NCBI GenBank assembly: GCA_030433355.1
Contig: JAUIMG010000009.1
Location: 1 to 64,000, forward strand
Source of the DNA: Bacteroidia bacterium
Lineage (GTDB): Bacteria > Bacteroidota > Bacteroidia > Flavobacteriales_E > Vicingaceae
Direction: 5' to 3'
DNA: 64,000 nt
Below the pieces are notes generated by a model that did no database searches, had not been told where the DNA came from, and worked only from the letters and a program-made list of their open reading frames with translations. A program made the translations under genes and the position numbers. Positions 34,917 to 43,503 of this stretch are shown one piece after another (the stretch's first letter is position 1; each line of letters begins with the position of its first letter).

Positions 34917-36179
34917 ATGAGAAACTTAATACATATTTCAAGAATTGTTGTTGGTAATCTATTCATCTTTAGTGGAATAGTTAAGGTAAATGATCCATTA
35001 GGTTTCTCTTATAAATTAGAAGAGTATTTTATTGAATTTGGAATGGATTGGGCTTTTTTACACGATATTCTAGTTCCATTGGCAGCTATTTTATGCATAG
35101 TTGAAATAATATTGGGCGTGGCAGTTTTGGTGGGGTATAAGATGAAACAAGTTAGCTGGCTATTGCTCTCTATGATTATCTTTTTTACCATTTTAACTTT
35201 TGCTTCTGCAGTTTTTGAAATAGTACGATCTTGTGGTTGTTTTGGAGACGCAATTCCTCTTACACCTTGGGATTCTTTTATTAAGGACTTAATTCTTTTA
35301 TTTTTTATCATCATTCTGTTTTGGAAGAGAAATCAAATTGTTCCATTTGAGGATAAAAACTTCGACCTTATTTATTTATTTATTTCAGGAATAATAATGT
35401 TCTTACTTTCTATCATGCTAGACTGGTATGCTCCGGTGATAGTTACTGTAGTTTCTCTTGGTTTAGGATATATAGCAAGATTATTACTTAGAGTTAAAAA
35501 TGGTTCAATTGCTACTTACCTTAGTCTAGTAATCTCTGTATTTATGGCGTATTGGGCTGTAGAGTATTTACCATTTAAAGATTTTAGACCTTATGCGGTA
35601 GGCAAGAACTTACCAGATCAAATGAAGGTGCCCGAAAATGCCAAACCTCCTGTTTATGAAAATATCTTAACCTATAGAAATATTAAGTCGGGGGAATTGA
35701 AAGAGATGAACTCAGCAGAATATTCAGCCTCAAAAATTTGGGAAAATAAAGATTGGGAGTGGGTTAGTACAGAAAATGACTTAATAGAGGAAGGAGATTT
35801 ACCGGCAATAACAGACTTATCTATAACAAATCATGAAGGTGAAGATTATACCGATGAAATACTTTCAACCGAAAAATTACTTTTGATTATCGCATACGAT
35901 CTTTCAGCGTCTGACAAATCTGCTTGGAATGAAATTGTAAGTCTTTCTAAAGAAGCGGCAAATAATGGCGTTAAAGTAATAGGTTTGTCTTCAGCAGGAT
36001 TAGAAGAAAAAAATAGAGTTATTAAAGAGAATAATTTACCATTCGATTTTTATGTTACCGATGGGATAGTTTTAAAAACAATTGTAAGGTCAAACCCCGG
36101 AATTGTCTATCTAGAATACGGTACCGTTTTATCTAAATGGCCCTCCAATCAAGTACCTAAATTGAATCAACTTAAATAA
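34917..36179 (+). CDS. BT_3928-type DoxX membrane protein with thioredoxin-like tail
   Basis: 420 residues. The N-terminal part (about 1-130) is a four-helix DoxX-like domain (ISRIVVGNLFIFSGIVKVNDPLGF, then SCGCFGDAIPLTPW with a CxC pair). More membrane segments follow to about 215. The C-terminal 120 residues (from about 300) look thioredoxin-like (KLLLIIAYDLSASDKSAWNEI, PGIVYLEYG) but lack a CxxC motif. The arrangement DUF1599, this protein, tpiA is conserved in Bacteroidota as I recall. Function unknown; a redox role is suggested by the fold. The permease gene starts three bases after its stop. Confidence 0.8.
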   Translation: MRNLIHISRIVVGNLFIFSGIVKVNDPLGFSYKLEEYFIEFGMDWAFLHDILVPLAAILCIVEIILGVAVLVGYKMKQVSWLLLSMIIFFTILTFASAVFEIVRSCGCFGDAIPLTPWDSFIKDLILLFFIIILFWKRNQIVPFEDKNFDLIYLFISGIIMFLLSIMLDWYAPVIVTVVSLGLGYIARLLLRVKNGSIATYLSLVISVFMAYWAVEYLPFKDFRPYAVGKNLPDQMKVPENAKPPVYENILTYRNIKSGELKEMNSAEYSASKIWENKDWEWVSTENDLIEEGDLPAITDLSITNHEGEDYTDEILSTEKLLLIIAYDLSASDKSAWNEIVSLSKEAANNGVKVIGLSSAGLEEKNRVIKENNLPFDFYVTDGIVLKTIVRSNPGIVYLEYGTVLSKWPSNQVPKLNQLK

Positions 36180-36181
36180 AA

Positions 36182-37252
36182 TTGGCTCAATTTATTTTAA
36201 GAAGACTTTTTTATGGATTCCTTGTTTTATACGGAGTTGTAACGATTGTATTCTTAATATTTAACCTACTACCAGGCGATCCGGCTAGAATGATGCTAGG
36301 GCAAAGAGCTGACCAGGAAGCCATTGAGGAAATAAACGCTGAGTTAGGTTTTAATGAATCAATTTTTAAACAGTATGTATTATATCTTAATGATTTATCA
36401 CCACTCTCTTTTCACAATAAAATTAATCTTTCAAATGAAGAATTAGAGTTAAAATATGGAAGTTCATTTTCATTTGAGACCAAGAATTTCTTCGTATTGC
36501 TAAAAAAACCCTTTCTAAGACTTTCCTATCAAAAACGAAAGAAAGTGTCATCAATTTTACTCGAAAGTTTACCTGAGACCGCCATATTAGCCGTAAGCTC
36601 TATTTTGATAGCAATAATTATTGGGGTATTTTTTGGACTGCTTTCTGCGCTTTATTCAGATAGTTGGTTTGATAAATTATTGCTACTAGTTTCTACTTCT
36701 GGTATGGCTCTCCCGTCATTTTTTGTAGGTATTATTTTTGCCTGGCTATTTGGCTTCGTTTTATCAAATTATACAGGTTTAAATATGACGGGAAGTCTAT
36801 ATGAAGTTGATGATTTAGGTAAGGGGGAGTTTTTACAATTGAAAAACTTAATTCTACCCGCAATTACATTAGGCATTCGGCCACTTTCTGTTATCATTCA
36901 GCTAAGTAGGAATTCTTTTTTAGAGGTTATGCAAATGGATTTTACAAGAACTGCAAGAGCCAAGGGTATTTTATTTTTACCCTTAATATTAAGACATATT
37001 TTAAGAAATGCTTTAAACCCAGTAGTTACTGCTGTGTCAGGTATGTTTGCAAGTTTAATGGCTGGTGCAGTTTTTGTTGAGATAATTTTTTCATGGAAGG
37101 GAATTGGCTGGGAAATAGTTGATGCATTAGAAAAATATGATCTTCCTGTGATTATGGGAGCTGTTTTAATAATTGCTGCTATTTTCGTTATGATAAATAT
37201 AGTAGTGGATATAATTTATGGTCTGCTGGACCCTAGAGTTAGATATAGTTAA
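36182..37252 (+). CDS. Opp/Dpp-type ABC transporter permease, isolated
   Basis: 356 residues with six or so membrane segments. The opening RRLFYGFLVLYGVVTIVFLIFNLLPGDP and the EAA-type loop RTARAKGILFLPLILRHILRNALNP are typical of OppB/DppB. The periplasmic loop after TM1 is long. Translation starts at TTG (36182-36184), three bases after the previous stop; no early ATG exists. No OppC, ATPase or binding protein lies nearby, so the rest of the transporter must be elsewhere. It interrupts the usual DoxX-tpiA neighbourhood and is probably co-transcribed with both. Confidence 0.88.
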   Translation: MAQFILRRLFYGFLVLYGVVTIVFLIFNLLPGDPARMMLGQRADQEAIEEINAELGFNESIFKQYVLYLNDLSPLSFHNKINLSNEELELKYGSSFSFETKNFFVLLKKPFLRLSYQKRKKVSSILLESLPETAILAVSSILIAIIIGVFFGLLSALYSDSWFDKLLLLVSTSGMALPSFFVGIIFAWLFGFVLSNYTGLNMTGSLYEVDDLGKGEFLQLKNLILPAITLGIRPLSVIIQLSRNSFLEVMQMDFTRTARAKGILFLPLILRHILRNALNPVVTAVSGMFASLMAGAVFVEIIFSWKGIGWEIVDALEKYDLPVIMGAVLIIAAIFVMINIVVDIIYGLLDPRVRYS

Positions 37253-37257
37253 ATATT

Positions 37258-38019
37258 ATGCGAGATAAAATTGTTGCCGGAAATTGGAAAATGAATTTAA
37301 CTTCTGAAGAAGCAATAAGGCTTACTGAAGATATAAAGATTCAATTATCAACTAATGCGTTGAAAGATGTAAAGCTAATTCTAATTCCAAGCTATATTTA
37401 TTTGGAGAAAATGAAGAGCTATCTAAATAATACAGGTGTTTTTCTTGGAGCACAAGATGTTTCAAGTCGCAATAATGGCGCTTACACTGGAGAGGTATCA
37501 GCTTCAATGTTAAAGTCAATTGGAGTAGATTATTGTTTGTTAGGACATTCTGAAAGAAGACAATACCATAAAGAGAATAATGAAGGATTGTCAGAAAAAC
37601 TTTATCGTCTAATTGAAAATAAATTAACCCCGATTTTTTGCATCGGAGAAACTTTAGAAGAACGAGAAGGTGGACAACTTTATGAAATAATAAAAAATCA
37701 ATTAAAACCAGCACTAGATTTAAAAGAAAACTATTTTAAAAAAATAATTTTAGCCTATGAACCTGTATGGGCTATTGGAACAGGTTTAACTGCTACTTCT
37801 CATCAAGCACAAGAAATGCATGCTTTTATTCGGAAAGAGGTTGAAAAAGGCTTTGGAGATGGGGTGGCTAGTGAAACAAGTATTCTTTATGGAGGAAGTT
37901 GTAAACCAAGTAATGCTCAAGAATTATTTACGTGTAAAGACGTTGATGGAGGTTTGATTGGAGGGGCTTCTTTAGTTGCAGAAGACTTCATTTCTATCGC
38001 AAATTCATTCACAAAATGA
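37258..38019 (+). CDS. tpiA: Triosephosphate isomerase
   Basis: 253 residues, normal length. It interconverts dihydroxyacetone phosphate and glyceraldehyde 3-phosphate. The TIM-barrel signature residues are present: N-K in GNWKMN near 9-13, catalytic His in LLGHSERR near 97, catalytic Glu in AYEPVWAIGTG near 170, and the phosphate-binding GGS near 215 and GGASL near 236. The next gene, prmA, starts within its stop codon (ATGA, four-base overlap). Confidence 0.97.
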   Translation: MRDKIVAGNWKMNLTSEEAIRLTEDIKIQLSTNALKDVKLILIPSYIYLEKMKSYLNNTGVFLGAQDVSSRNNGAYTGEVSASMLKSIGVDYCLLGHSERRQYHKENNEGLSEKLYRLIENKLTPIFCIGETLEEREGGQLYEIIKNQLKPALDLKENYFKKIILAYEPVWAIGTGLTATSHQAQEMHAFIRKEVEKGFGDGVASETSILYGGSCKPSNAQELFTCKDVDGGLIGGASLVAEDFISIANSFTK

Positions 38020-38852
38020 ATCATTTAGAATTCAAAATTTCTTTAGCGCCTTTTTATCCTGCCAGTGAAATATTAGTAGCAAAGCTTGGAGAGATTGGAT
38101 TTGAAAGCTTCGTAGAGGATGAGCCTTACATTTTGGCTTATATTTTAAAGTCAGATTTTAATGATTTTAATCTAACTCAAGTATTAAATGAGATGGAATC
38201 ATTTTCCAAAATTAAAATTGAAAAGAAAGAGATTCCTAAAGAGAACTGGAATAAAAGGTGGGAGAATTCTTTTGAGCCTATTACTCTAGGAGATTTCTGT
38301 ATCATTAGAGCGCCTTTTCATTCTTCTAATCCAAACATCAAGCATGAGATTATTATAGAACCAAAAATGTCTTTTGGTACAGGTCATCACGAAACAACCC
38401 AGTTAATGATTGAATTAATGAAAGGTATCGATTTTGCTGATAAAAAGGTATTAGATATGGGAAGTGGGACAGGTATATTAGCAATACTTGCTGAACAGCT
38501 AGGAGCAAAGAGCATTCTTGCTATTGATATAGAAGAATGGGCATTTGAAAATATGAATGAAAATTTAGAAAGAAATAATTGCTCTAGAATAAAAACTAAA
38601 TTGGGAGGAGAAGAACAACTTCCCGAAGATGAGAATTATGACATTATCTTAGCCAATATCAATAAAAATATACTAAAGTCTCAATTTGAAACATACGCTA
38701 AACTTCAGTTAGCTAATCAACGTATGTTGATAAGTGGATTTTTTCAAACAGATTTAAAAGAGCTATCTAATAGGCTGCAAGACTACAACTATGCTTTAGA
38801 GATATCAATAGTTGAAAATCTTTGGACATCCGCTTTGTTTGTAAAAGGGTAA
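38016..38852 (+). CDS. prmA: Ribosomal protein L11 methyltransferase
   Basis: 278 residues. PrmA methylates ribosomal protein L11. An N-terminal substrate-recognition domain (about 1-95) precedes the Rossmann methyltransferase: PKMSFGTGHHETTQLM, then VLDMGSGTGILAILAEQLGA (motif I), DIEEWAFENMNEN, and the catalytic-loop motif ILANINKNIL (NPPY-like variant typical of PrmA). It overlaps tpiA by four bases. A hairpin at 38895-38913 follows about 40 bases downstream. Confidence 0.94.
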   Translation: MNHLEFKISLAPFYPASEILVAKLGEIGFESFVEDEPYILAYILKSDFNDFNLTQVLNEMESFSKIKIEKKEIPKENWNKRWENSFEPITLGDFCIIRAPFHSSNPNIKHEIIIEPKMSFGTGHHETTQLMIELMKGIDFADKKVLDMGSGTGILAILAEQLGAKSILAIDIEEWAFENMNENLERNNCSRIKTKLGGEEQLPEDENYDIILANINKNILKSQFETYAKLQLANQRMLISGFFQTDLKELSNRLQDYNYALEISIVENLWTSALFVKG

Positions 38853-38894
38853 GGTCTTTATTGTTAAAGTATTAGATATTCATTTTCTTTACAT

Positions 38895-38915
38895 AAAGAA
38901 CTTTAAGTTCTTTTT
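38895..38915 (+). terminator. Possible terminator or operator after prmA
   Basis: AAAGAAC-TTTAA-GTTCTTT is a perfect seven-base stem (nine with the inner pairs), followed by TT. It may end the tpiA-prmA transcript. It is also a 19-base palindrome lying immediately before the next gene, so an operator is equally possible. Confidence 0.4.
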
Positions 38916-38925
38916 ACTTGCTACT

Positions 38926-41900
38926 ATGAAAAAGTATATACTTACCCTTTTTATTACTCTATTTTTTCTTCATGGATTAAAGGCCCAGACTCCATCTTCT
39001 TTTCCTTCTGATTCCATTGAGTTTTTTGAAACCATGGAGGCTTATTTAGTTGCATCAAGAAAGGAGGGTAAAGCATTTATGAAACAGTTTGAAACTGTAT
39101 GGTACGGAGGTTATTTTTCTGAACAACAAAGAAAAGGAGTTTACGCAACAACTAATCTAATGTTAAAGAAAAAGTTAAGAGCTTTTCCAGATTTTAGAAA
39201 CTACCTTTTTACAGTAGGAAGTTTTGTGGTAGACGAAAATCAAACAGAAGAAAGTTTTGATGAATGGCAAGGCATTATTGCTAAACTTTTAGAACAGCGA
39301 AGGAATAAGAATTTTACTAGTTTCTTAGAATTTTGTAACGATTTATTTAGGGAAAATGCAATTTATCTTTCAGCTTCAACAAAATGGGCCGCAAATAATA
39401 ATAGCTACCGCTTTGATTACGACAGTTTGCCAAAAATAACATTTGATTCTTTAGACCTTATTTGTTTTGCAAAGAGAGATAGTATGAAAATAAGAAACAC
39501 AAAAGGGGCTTATTATCCAACTCAAAATTTATGGGTTGGGACAAATGGAACTGTTGATTGGAAAAGAGCCGGATTGTTAGAAGATGAAGTATTTGCAGAA
39601 CTAAGTTCGTATGAAATAGATACGAAGAAATCTGAATATGAAGCAGAGGACGTTACATTTTATAATTCCTTTTATTTAGATCAACCCCTTAAAGGTGTCT
39701 TAAAAGATAAAGTCTTAGCCAACATGACAGTGGAGAGAGCTTCTTATCCTAGATTTGATTCTTATGATAAGCGTATTAGAATTGATAATATATTTCCAGG
39801 AGTAAACTTTGATGGAGGTTTTTCAATGGTAGGGCCTAAGCTTTTAGGGAAAGGTGATGCAGAGCAAGATGCAGTCCTTGAGTTCTTTAGAAAGGATACT
39901 CTTTTCCTAAAAGTGTCAACGGATATATTTTCTATAAGAACAGATAAAATAATTTCCACAGAAGCGTCTATTAGTATATACCTATTCGAAGACTCTATAA
40001 CTCACCCCGGTTTGAACTTTAAATACCTTCATGATAAAAAACTGGTTAGCCTTTATAAAGAAGGAAAAGGCTTGGCTGCTACACCATACTCTAATACTTT
40101 TCATAACATGGATATGAATTTTGAAGTACTAGATTGGAAATTGGATGAACCGATTTTAACATTTGGAAATCTTTTGGGAGGAACTAAGACAGATGCCTTA
40201 TTTACATCTTCTAATTATTTTAAAGAGGAGTTGTTTGATAGAATTGGAGACGGTTATACAACCAATCCTTTAGATGTTATAAAAAGAATGACAGATAAGT
40301 ATGGTACAATGGATCTTGGAATAACAGAGATTGGATATCAAATGAATATGGATCCAGTAACAGCAAGAAATACTGTTATTCGGTTAGCATCCCTAGGGTT
40401 TTTAAATATCAATTTTGAAAAAGAAACAGTTACTGTTTTACCGAAACTTATTGATTACGCTTTAGCTAGAGCAAAGAAAATTGACTATGACGTAATTTCT
40501 ATTTATTCAGATATTGAGGGAGCTCCAAATGGTAAAATTAACTTATTAAATAATGAACTATCTATAAATGGTATTAGAGGAATTGTTGTAAGTGATTCGC
40601 AGCAGGTGGTAATTTTACCTAGCAATGGCCAAATAAAAATGAAGAAGAATAGATATTTTACTTTTGGAGGTCAAGTTAAGGCAGGTAGATTTGACTTCTA
40701 TGGTAAACAATTTAATTTTAGTTATGAAAATTTTAAAATTGACTTAGTAAATGTTGACTCACTGCAAATAAAAGCTGTTAGTGAGGAAAAAGGTAGAGAT
40801 GGTAAAAGAGTTTTAAAACCTGTTAAAACAGTAATTCAGAATGTTAATGGAGATCTCTTAATTGACAATCCATTTAACAAATCGGGCTTGCAAGATTATC
40901 CGGAGTATCCTGTGTTCAATAGCTTTGACGATAGTTATGTCTATTATGATAAAAAAGGTATATTAGACGGGGTTTACAATAAATCCGACTTTTATTTTCA
41001 ATTAAATCCTTTTACTATAGACAGCTTAGATAATTTTAGCAATGAAAATTTACGTTTCGAAGGAACTTTTACTTCTGCTGATATTTTTCCTGTTTTTGAA
41101 GAAAGTCTAACTCTTCAAGCTGATTTCTCATTAGGTTTCATTAGACCCACACCTGAAGAGGGGTTTCCAATGTATAAGGGGAAAGGACAGTTTTATAATA
41201 ATATTAATTTAAGTCACGATGGTTTGAGAGGTGATGGACGATTAGAATATATTGTTTCAACAACTTATTCAAATGACTTTATTTTTTATCCAGATTCTAT
41301 GAGAACTAGATCTCAGGAATATGTTGTAGAAGTTCAAAGTAGTTCTTCTTCAGATGCTACTAGTGCAGTTGAGTATCCTCCTGTTACAGGTGCTAATAAT
41401 AATATACGTTGGTTACCATATCAGGATGTTTTGTATGCTTCAACAGTTGACTCCAATTTTGTATTTTATGATGGCAGATCGACTTTTAAAGGGACCACAA
41501 GTATAGGCCCAGATGCATATAGAGGGGATGGTTTATTTTTATTTGAGAGGGCAGACTTAAGATCTAATCAATTTGTTTTTAAGTCTATAACTTTTGATTC
41601 TGATACAGCAGATTTTCAGTTGAAAGATGAAGCAGTTGGGGCTTTTGCATTGAAAACTAAAAATGTAAATGCCCATGTAGATTTTAAAGGAAGGTTTGCT
41701 GAATTTAAAGCAAATGGTAAAGCAGATCCAATTGTGTTTCCCATAAATGAATATATCTGTTTTATGGAGGAGTTTAAGTGGTATATGGATAATGGATCTA
41801 TTGAATTGACTAGTAAAACAAAAAAATCTGTTGGAGCAGATGTTAAACTGGCAGGGTCTAAGTTTATATCCATAAATTCTCAGCAAGACAGTTTGTTTTT

Positions 41901-43380
41901 CTATGCACCAGTAGCAAAATATGATTCTAGACGTCATATTATATTCGCTAAAGATGTAGCTTATATTAATTCTGCAGATGCAAAAGTATTTCCGGATACA
42001 GGTGGCGTAATAATTCGAAAAAGTGCTAAAATGGATCCGCTACTTAATTCTGTTATTACAGCAAATAGCGTAACAGAGTATCATAGAATTTATAATGCAA
42101 ATACTAACATTTATGGTAAAAAAGATTATTCTGCATCAGGGTATATGGATTATGTTGATGAGACAAAGAATACACAATCTATATACTTTCAAAACATTAG
42201 TGTGGATACCACTGGTCAAACAATCGGAGTAGGTTCCATCTCAGATACTATAGACTTTAGCTTAAGTCCTAACTTTGCATTTGATGGTAAAGTAAAGCTA
42301 TATGGAAGTAAGCAGTTCCTTGTATTTGATGGTGCAACACGAATAGCCCATGAGTGTGATAGATTAAATACACCATGGGTAAAATTCGAAGCAGAAGTAG
42401 ATCCCAATGATATATATATACCTATTGATACTTCATTAAAAGATGTATCAGATGCCTTTTTAACATCTAGTATTAATCTTAATGTTGATTCTATCTTTTT
42501 ATATTCTGGCTTCTTAACAAAAAGAGAAAATTATAGCGATATTAATATTCTTCCTGCCTACGGTTTCTTGCATTATCATAAGAAATCACAAGAATATAGA
42601 ATTTCAAGTAGAGAAAAAATAAATGAAAACTCATTGGCAGGCAATTATTTAAGTTTAGATCTTAAAAATTGCAAGGTATATGGAGAAGGTAGAGTAGACA
42701 TAGGAGCAAGGACAGGAAATTTAAAATTTGATGGTGCAGGTAATATAAATCATAATCAAATAGATAATTCTGTAGTTGCTGATTTATTATTGACAATAGA
42801 TTTCTTTTTTGATGATGCGCTAATGAAGCAAGTAGCAGATAAAATCAATGAAAATATAAACTTAAGAGCAATCGATTTTAATAGGCCAACCTATGAGAAT
42901 GGATTAAGAGAATTAGTAGGAGTTGAAAAGGCAGATGAATTAATTAGCCAGTTAAGCCTAAATGGGAAAATAAAACGTTTACCTGAGGAATTAAATAAAA
43001 GAATTGCTTTTAGTGATATTAAGTTTAAATGGGATGAGACAGAAAATACATTCTATTCCTTTGGAGATTTAGGTATTACAAATATCAATAAAGAGGAGGT
43101 GAATAAATATGTCAAAGGAGGGGTAACTATTACAAAGAAAAGAAGTGGAGATGTTGTTGATATTTATATAGAAATTGATCCTCAAAATTGGTACTTCTTT
43201 ACCTACAGAAGAGGACTTATGAAGGTGGTTTCTTCAGATAAATCTTTTAATAGCCAAATACAGGAATTAAAGAAAGATAAAAGAAGGTATAATAATGCCA
43301 AAGGAGAAGAGCCTTTTACTTTTATGTATGGTTCTGAAAAAGAGAGAAGAGATTTTAAAAGAGCTATGGAAAATAGATAA
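38926..43380 (+). CDS. Giant exported beta-rich protein, unknown
   Basis: 1484 residues with a signal peptide (KKYILTLFITLFFLHGLKAQ). No sorting domain, transmembrane barrel terminus or recognised enzyme motif is seen. The first 270 residues are helical. The remainder is strongly beta-repetitive, with a short helical insert near 460-520 (PVTARNTVIRLASLGFLNI) and many DYxxYG and FDGKVKLYG style strands; the end is basic and helical (KKDKRRYNN, KERRDFKRAMENR). Long beta-repetitive periplasmic proteins often bridge inner and outer membranes (AsmA/TamB type), but I cannot show that fold here. It is followed by the SPOR-domain protein gene (124-base gap), and the pair may work together in the envelope. 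Confidence 0.8.
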   Translation: MKKYILTLFITLFFLHGLKAQTPSSFPSDSIEFFETMEAYLVASRKEGKAFMKQFETVWYGGYFSEQQRKGVYATTNLMLKKKLRAFPDFRNYLFTVGSFVVDENQTEESFDEWQGIIAKLLEQRRNKNFTSFLEFCNDLFRENAIYLSASTKWAANNNSYRFDYDSLPKITFDSLDLICFAKRDSMKIRNTKGAYYPTQNLWVGTNGTVDWKRAGLLEDEVFAELSSYEIDTKKSEYEAEDVTFYNSFYLDQPLKGVLKDKVLANMTVERASYPRFDSYDKRIRIDNIFPGVNFDGGFSMVGPKLLGKGDAEQDAVLEFFRKDTLFLKVSTDIFSIRTDKIISTEASISIYLFEDSITHPGLNFKYLHDKKLVSLYKEGKGLAATPYSNTFHNMDMNFEVLDWKLDEPILTFGNLLGGTKTDALFTSSNYFKEELFDRIGDGYTTNPLDVIKRMTDKYGTMDLGITEIGYQMNMDPVTARNTVIRLASLGFLNINFEKETVTVLPKLIDYALARAKKIDYDVISIYSDIEGAPNGKINLLNNELSINGIRGIVVSDSQQVVILPSNGQIKMKKNRYFTFGGQVKAGRFDFYGKQFNFSYENFKIDLVNVDSLQIKAVSEEKGRDGKRVLKPVKTVIQNVNGDLLIDNPFNKSGLQDYPEYPVFNSFDDSYVYYDKKGILDGVYNKSDFYFQLNPFTIDSLDNFSNENLRFEGTFTSADIFPVFEESLTLQADFSLGFIRPTPEEGFPMYKGKGQFYNNINLSHDGLRGDGRLEYIVSTTYSNDFIFYPDSMRTRSQEYVVEVQSSSSSDATSAVEYPPVTGANNNIRWLPYQDVLYASTVDSNFVFYDGRSTFKGTTSIGPDAYRGDGLFLFERADLRSNQFVFKSITFDSDTADFQLKDEAVGAFALKTKNVNAHVDFKGRFAEFKANGKADPIVFPINEYICFMEEFKWYMDNGSIELTSKTKKSVGADVKLAGSKFISINSQQDSLFFYAPVAKYDSRRHIIFAKDVAYINSADAKVFPDTGGVIIRKSAKMDPLLNSVITANSVTEYHRIYNANTNIYGKKDYSASGYMDYVDETKNTQSIYFQNISVDTTGQTIGVGSISDTIDFSLSPNFAFDGKVKLYGSKQFLVFDGATRIAHECDRLNTPWVKFEAEVDPNDIYIPIDTSLKDVSDAFLTSSINLNVDSIFLYSGFLTKRENYSDINILPAYGFLHYHKKSQEYRISSREKINENSLAGNYLSLDLKNCKVYGEGRVDIGARTGNLKFDGAGNINHNQIDNSVVADLLLTIDFFFDDALMKQVADKINENINLRAIDFNRPTYENGLRELVGVEKADELISQLSLNGKIKRLPEELNKRIAFSDIKFKWDETENTFYSFGDLGITNINKEEVNKYVKGGVTITKKRSGDVVDIYIEIDPQNWYFFTYRRGLMKVVSSDKSFNSQIQELKKDKRRYNNAKGEEPFTFMYGSEKERRDFKRAMENR

Positions 43381-43503
43381 AGTAACTAATTGATAAACAC
43401 CATTTTTCACATAATTATGTTAATGAAATTATTAGATAATAAAATAAATAGTCATAGTTCTCTCAATCTTTGCAGATATTCATCAAAAATTTAATCTGAA
43501 TCG

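Noticed and set aside
34906-34920. ATG at 34906 as start of the DoxX-like gene
   Set aside because: That frame stops after four codons; the real start is the ATG at 34917.
41557-41937. 126-codon open frame opposite the giant 1484-residue gene
   Set aside because: Shadow of the real gene: Cys-rich and aromatic composition, no start context and no neighbours.
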